Source: Rhodobacterales bacterium (GTDB lineage: Bacteria > Pseudomonadota > Alphaproteobacteria > Rhodobacterales > Rhodobacteraceae). From it: 58,919 nucleotides of DNA. Made by a program: the position numbers and the translations under genes. Where the stretch lies: NCBI GenBank assembly GCA_009993005.1, contig JAACUH010000066.1, positions 1 through 58,919 of the forward strand, given 5' to 3'. A model generated the notes under the pieces. It did no database searches. It was not told the origin of the DNA and saw only the letters and a list, made by a program, of their open reading frames with translations. Positions 55,750 to 58,919 of this stretch are shown here, piece by piece; the stretch's first letter is position 1; every line of letters starts with the position of its first letter.

Positions 55750-57128
55750 AGGATCGTCCGCAGTGGCGTGGCAAAGCGGGGTTTGCGGACCGCCACATGC
55801 GCCTCGGCATAGCCCAGCACCGCGCCGGCCAGAAGCCAGGTGAGCGGCGTGATCGTGGCATTGGGGATCAGGTCGATCACATTCACCGAGAGGAGCAGCG
55901 TCAGCGGCGCGATCCAGGGCGACAGCGCGGCCGCATCCCCCTGCATCGCCTTGCGCCATATGAGGAAGATCGGCAGCGTCAGCAGCCCGAATTCGGCGAG
56001 GAACCCGACCCAGCCCAGCACGCCGATCAGGATGATCCAGCGGCCGTCGGTGACGGTCAGGATCGCGCCGGTATTCTCGTCGAGGATATGGTTGCGCCCC
56101 CAGCTTCCCCAGCCAAAGAGCGGCTTTTCATAGGCCCGGTCGAGCAGGATGTCCTCTTGCTGGAAACGGAAGCGCAGCGAATTGGCGCGGTCGTCATCGA
56201 TCCGGGCAGCCTGCGCGAGGATCGCCTCTGTCGGGACCACGCCCGCGCCCTTCATCACAGGATAGGCCAGCGCGACGCAGGCCAGCGCGACCGCCAGATG
56301 CAACTGCCACCGCCGCCCCAGAAACAGCACCAGCGGCGCCAGCACCAGCGCATAAAGGATACCCGCCAGCGATTTCGACAGCACCAGCACCGCCAGCAGA
56401 TAGACCGCGCCCGTTGCGGCCAGCCCGCGCCGCGACGGCAGCCCTCGGGCCAGCGCCACGCCTGCCACCACGGCAGTCATGGCAAAGAACGCCACCCAGA
56501 TCCCGTGATAGAGAAACACGATGGGCCGGAACCCGCCAAAGCGGATCATCTGGTCGAAATTGTGCTGGAAGAACCCGTAGATCCAGATGTTGAGCTGCGG
56601 GCTGAGCCGGATTTCGACCAGCATCGGCAGCGAATAGACCAGCCCGCCGATGAACAGCGCGGCGAGCAGGTCGCGGTGGTCATCGGCGCGGCGCAACAGG
56701 TTGCGCGCGACCAGAAACGGCACCAGAAGCAGGCTCTGGTTGACCATGATCCCCAGCCCCTCGCGAAGGCGCAGCCCGGGCAGGCCGATGCGGCCCCAGA
56801 ACACCGGTTCCGGGTTGGTCAGCACCGTCGCCATCGGGCTCAGGACGAACAGCACCACGAGCACCCGCCCCGCGCGGCTTTCGGGCCAGAGCGACAGCCG
56901 GTCGCGGTACATCACCAGACAGGCAAGCGCGACGACAAGGCTCGGGATCGTCTCCTTGGTCAGTGGCGGCAGCAGCGGAAAGTCAAAGCCGGTCGGCGGC
57001 GGCGGCAGAAACAGATAGGCCACAAGCAGGCTCGCGATCACGGCACGACCGACCGGCAACCTGTGGAACAGGATCACCGAGACGACGGGCCAGAGCGCCA
57101 GCACCGCAAAGGCGAAGATGTTCGGCAT
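55746..57128 (-). CDS. Wzy-like O-antigen/exopolysaccharide polymerase or ligase
   Basis: 460 residues with about ten or more hydrophobic spans and the large periplasmic loop typical of Wzy/WaaL proteins: '[32 protein letters not shown]' (the 'GWG' turn is common in this family), preceded by '[23 protein letters not shown]'. Such proteins polymerise lipid-linked repeats or ligate glycans in the periplasm. The neighbouring exoY-type gene and GT4 point to a Wzx/Wzy route. Confidence 0.83.
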   Translation of the reverse strand: MPNIFAFAVLALWPVVSVILFHRLPVGRAVIASLLVAYLFLPPPPTGFDFPLLPPLTKETIPSLVVALACLVMYRDRLSLWPESRAGRVLVVLFVLSPMATVLTNPEPVFWGRIGLPGLRLREGLGIMVNQSLLLVPFLVARNLLRRADDHRDLLAALFIGGLVYSLPMLVEIRLSPQLNIWIYGFFQHNFDQMIRFGGFRPIVFLYHGIWVAFFAMTAVVAGVALARGLPSRRGLAATGAVYLLAVLVLSKSLAGILYALVLAPLVLFLGRRWQLHLAVALACVALAYPVMKGAGVVPTEAILAQAARIDDDRANSLRFRFQQEDILLDRAYEKPLFGWGSWGRNHILDENTGAILTVTDGRWIILIGVLGWVGFLAEFGLLTLPIFLIWRKAMQGDAAALSPWIAPLTLLLSVNVIDLIPNATITPLTWLLAGAVLGYAEAHVAVRKPRFATPLRTIL

Positions 57129-57264
57129 CGCCGGATCGTTCTTTCGCTGTCACCACCTGCGCGCACAAGGCTAGCCCAAAGCCGCGCTACAGCGCAGTCC
57201 TAAACCGGTGTTGGGGCAGAAAAATGTCGTGATTCTGCACTGCAAGGGGCGCGGCCCGCAGGGC

Positions 57265-57297
57265 GCCGGGCCGGTGTTTTGCGCAGCCCGGCCCGGC
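57265..57297 (-). terminator. GC-rich stem-loop after exoY-type gene
   Basis: GCCGGGCC (57265-57272) and GGCCCGGC (57290-57297) form an 8-base stem with a 17-base loop adjoining the stop codon of the leftward sugar-transferase gene. It could attenuate into the polymerase gene, which starts 169 bases later. There is no T-tract. Confidence 0.35.
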
Positions 57298-57984
57298 TCA
57301 GACGCCGGTCGCGCGCAGCACCACGCCCACGGTGCGCCAGATCACGCCCAGATCGGTGCGCAGCGAGAGTTCGTGGAAATAGCGCCGGTCGAACGCGGCG
57401 CGCTCGGAAAAGCTGCTCTCGTTGCGCACGGACACCTGCCAGAAGCCGGTGATGCCGGGGCGCATCGCGTAATATTCGGTGCCGGGATAGATCGCGCGCT
57501 GGCTGTCCATCATCGGGCGGGGGCCGACGATCGACATATCGCCGCGCAGCACGTTCCACAGCTGCGGCAGCTCATCCAGCGACGACCGGCGCAGCAGGGC
57601 GCCGATGCGGGTCACGCGGGGATCATGGCGCAGCTTCTGGTCCCGGTCCCATTCCGCGCGGGCGGCGGGGTTCGAGGCGAGATAGCCATCCAGCACCCGG
57701 TCGGCCTGCCAGACCATCGTGCGCAGCTTGACCATGCGGAACAACCGCCCGCCGCGGCCGACGCGCGCCTGCATGTAGAAGGGAGAGCGGCCATCGGTCG
57801 CCACCAGCAGCGCCAGCAGCAGCACGACCATCGCCACCGGCAGCGACACAACGGCCACAATGGCGATGTCGAGCGCGCGTTTTGCAAACCGCCGGTAGAT
57901 ACCTGCCGCAGCAGGCCGCTCCGACAATGTGATCGGACGCGGAAACGCAACGGAAGGATAGGCAGCACGATCTTGATACGTCAC
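57298..57984 (-). CDS. Undecaprenyl-phosphate sugar phosphotransferase (ExoY/WbaP-type priming enzyme)
   Basis: 228 residues from GTG 57984 (GGAGGG upstream). A single hydrophobic N-terminal segment ('RALDIAIVAVVSLPVAMVVLLLALLV') is followed by 'RMVKLRTMVWQADRVL', 'LLRRSSLDELPQLWNVLRGDMSIVGPRP' and 'MRPGITGFWQVSVR', the bacterial sugar-transferase blocks. The enzyme transfers a sugar-1-phosphate to undecaprenyl phosphate, the first step of exopolysaccharide repeat-unit assembly. Which sugar (glucose or galactose) is not determined. Confidence 0.93.
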   Translation of the reverse strand: MTYQDRAAYPSVAFPRPITLSERPAAAGIYRRFAKRALDIAIVAVVSLPVAMVVLLLALLVATDGRSPFYMQARVGRGGRLFRMVKLRTMVWQADRVLDGYLASNPAARAEWDRDQKLRHDPRVTRIGALLRRSSLDELPQLWNVLRGDMSIVGPRPMMDSQRAIYPGTEYYAMRPGITGFWQVSVRNESSFSERAAFDRRYFHELSLRTDLGVIWRTVGVVLRATGV

Positions 57985-58655
57985 AGTTTTCCCTCCCCAG
58001 GGAAATCAACAACCGGCACCCACCGGCACTCTTTCACCGCGGTGAAGCCACCGCGAACCACCAACCCGGGACGTCGGACCGACGTCTTTGAACGCTCCGG
58101 TCGCCACTGGCAAGTGCTTCGGTCGCCGACGCCGGCAACCAGCCGGCAGATCCGAAACAAGCCGGGCATGTCACAAGTTACCCGACCGGGGAACCTAACC
58201 ATTGGGACAGGAAAACCGTCAATCGGACCGGGGACAAATACAACTTTGGGTTGCACCTCCCTTGCGTCCGAACCACTGTATTTTAAGCATGTTTTCAGGG
58301 TTTCCGCCAGATCGACCCTACGTCCCGCAGCCCCGCGCGGCACCACGCCCCGACGGTTGCGCGGCGGCTGTCCCGGCCGCGGGCGGCCTGTGAACCGGAG
58401 CAACCACAGGCTCTTCGCGGCGGCAGGGGCCGCGATTGTCGTCCTGCGGGCAACGATAGCCGGGGCAGCGCGGGGTCTCGGCCCGGTTACGGAACAGATC
58501 GGCCGTGGACAGGGACGGGCGCCATAGGCGACGTCTGGCGTGAACTCTCCCAGGATGGGCGCAAATGCGGCATGTTCGTGGCGAGGATCGGGCCTGTTCA
58601 GGTCATCGGCGAGACCTTGCGAAGGCAGCACAAGAAACACGCATAGGGCGATCAC
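57981..58655 (-). CDS. Uncertain small secreted ORF ahead of exoY
   Basis: An open frame of 224 codons (GTG start) begins with a signal-peptide-like stretch 'IALCVFLVLPSQGLA' but continues in low-complexity Arg/Pro-rich sequence with mixed codon use. No ribosome site is seen, and a stop sits a few codons further upstream. Its TGA overlaps the exoY GTG, but the exoY start itself creates that stop in this frame. It may be a decayed gene or chance. No function is proposed. Confidence 0.22.
   Translation of the reverse strand: MIALCVFLVLPSQGLADDLNRPDPRHEHAAFAPILGEFTPDVAYGARPCPRPICSVTGPRPRAAPAIVARRTTIAAPAAAKSLWLLRFTGRPRPGQPPRNRRGVVPRGAAGRRVDLAETLKTCLKYSGSDAREVQPKVVFVPGPIDGFPVPMVRFPGRVTCDMPGLFRICRLVAGVGDRSTCQWRPERSKTSVRRPGLVVRGGFTAVKECRWVPVVDFPGEGKL
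58033..58086. promoter_or_regulatory. Two palindromes in the exoY 5' leader region
   Basis: TTCACCGCGGTGAA (58033-58046) is a perfect 14-base palindrome. GACGTCGG and CCGACGTC (58070-58086) flank a single A. They lie 49-103 bases upstream of exoY, beside the direct repeat CGGTCGCC. Binding sites for a regulator or structured leader RNA are possible. Confidence 0.5.
58193..58222 (-). promoter_or_regulatory. Weak promoter candidate for exoY operon
   Basis: On the minus strand TTGACG (58222-58217) is followed after 18 bases by TTAGGT (58198-58193), in a lower-GC patch. If used, the transcript would have a leader of about 200 bases containing the two palindromes. Confidence 0.25.
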
Positions 58656-58760
58656 GATCTGCGAAACAATGACGCCATGCAGGCCTCATTGTTGCTGCAA
58701 ATTTCGGCGGTCCGGGAATTGAGTCAAAAGTGATTCGATTTCAAGCGGCTGGTCGCGGAC

Positions 58761-58808
58761 CAGAGGTCGCGCCCGTCAGAGGTCGCGGCCTTCAGAGGTC
58801 GCGCCCCT
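58761..58808. repeat. 16-bp tandem repeat x3
   Basis: Three consecutive 16-base units, CAGAGGTCGCGCCCGT, CAGAGGTCGCGGCCTT and CAGAGGTCGCGCCCCT, are followed by a further CAG. They sit immediately beyond the stop of the leftward gene at the window's end, so they are in its 3' untranslated region. Confidence 0.88.
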
Positions 58809-58919
58809 CAGACTTCGCGCAGCACGTCGCGCAGCACGGCGGCCAGTTCTGCGGCATGGGTCCGCGGCAGGGCGTGGCCGGCGCCGGCGACCTCTTCCTG
58901 CCGTGCGGCGCGGTTCCAT
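58808..58919 (-). CDS. C-terminal fragment of a gene cut by the right edge (alpha/beta-hydrolase-like?)
   Basis: A leftward frame enters from the window edge and ends at TGA 58810-58808. The visible 36 residues end in 'GAGHALPRTHAAELAAVL' and 'RDVLREV', which resembles the tail of alpha/beta-hydrolases, where a catalytic His ('GxGH') precedes a last helix. Too little is present to assign it. Confidence 0.4.
   Translation of the reverse strand, partial: WNRAARQEEVAGAGHALPRTHAAELAAVLRDVLREV

Larger units (their letters stand above)
57985..58807. other. 823-base gene-poor interval
   Basis: No gene I would call with confidence lies here. It contains the uncertain signal-peptide-like ORF, the palindromes and promoter candidate upstream of exoY, and part of the three-copy 16-base tandem repeat at its right edge. 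Confidence 0.6.

Noticed and set aside
58761-58808. Possible small CRISPR array.
   Set aside because: Units are 16 bases, contiguous with no spacers, and no cas genes are in the window.

Overview
The window is about 59 kb of high-GC DNA, read as an alphaproteobacterial chromosome, most likely Rhodobacteraceae. The support is indirect: an IalB-family gene beside rlmN, two complete UgpC/MalK-type carbohydrate ABC operons each tied to a LacI regulator, and hairpin-plus-'GGGATATTT'-type intergenic elements I associate with that family. No rRNA, tRNA, CRISPR array, IS element or phage gene was seen. The species cannot be named from this sequence.

Region 1 (1-8546) is sugar uptake and catabolism. 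A LacI regulator (cut by the left edge) leads an operon for a solute-binding protein, two permeases, a cytoplasmic clan GH-J (GH32/GH68-like) glycosidase and an ATPase. It converges on a mannitol/fructuronate dehydrogenase-family gene and an AnsA-type asparaginase. Region 2 (8735-12266) holds housekeeping genes: an IalB-family secreted protein, rlmN, an unrecognised conserved-looking gene and purU.

Region 3 (12408-25440) is a second sugar system. A leftward operon encodes a binding protein, two permeases, an ATPase, a GH2 beta-mannosidase, a TIM-barrel isomerase and a Gfo/Idh/MocA oxidoreductase. A divergent LacI gene leads a rightward set of two isomerase/epimerase genes and another oxidoreductase. 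The content suggests import of beta-mannoside-like oligosaccharides, hydrolysis, and redox/isomerase processing of the released sugar.

Region 4 (25583-58000) is a large exopolysaccharide locus: a WecG/TagA-type transferase; a rightward operon of Gfo oxidoreductase, SDR, GT4, GT2 and a natural Gfo-SDR fusion, followed by a BY-kinase-type ATPase; a convergent Wzz/GumC-type chain-length protein; and, at the right end, an ExoY-type priming transferase, a Wzy-like polymerase, a GT4 and a large secreted SGNH/glycosidase-like protein.

The most striking part lies inside this locus (50664 down to 35701). One leftward run encodes a GT2, a Wzx-type flippase, a one-module type I PKS (KS-AT-KR-DH-ACP-TE), another GT2, an NRPS (formyltransferase, truncated condensation remnant, adenylation domain interrupted by a luciferase-like monooxygenase, PCP) and a phosphopantetheinyl transferase. 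Nearly all junctions overlap by 1-4 bases. This suggests a formyl-aminoacyl-polyketide made as part of, or attached to, a surface glycan. Several genes of the glycan and PKS/NRPS set also carry in-frame short tandem repeats in linkers or termini.

The right end (57985-58919) holds a gene-poor, palindrome-rich leader upstream of exoY, a 16-bp x3 tandem repeat and the last codons of a leftward gene.
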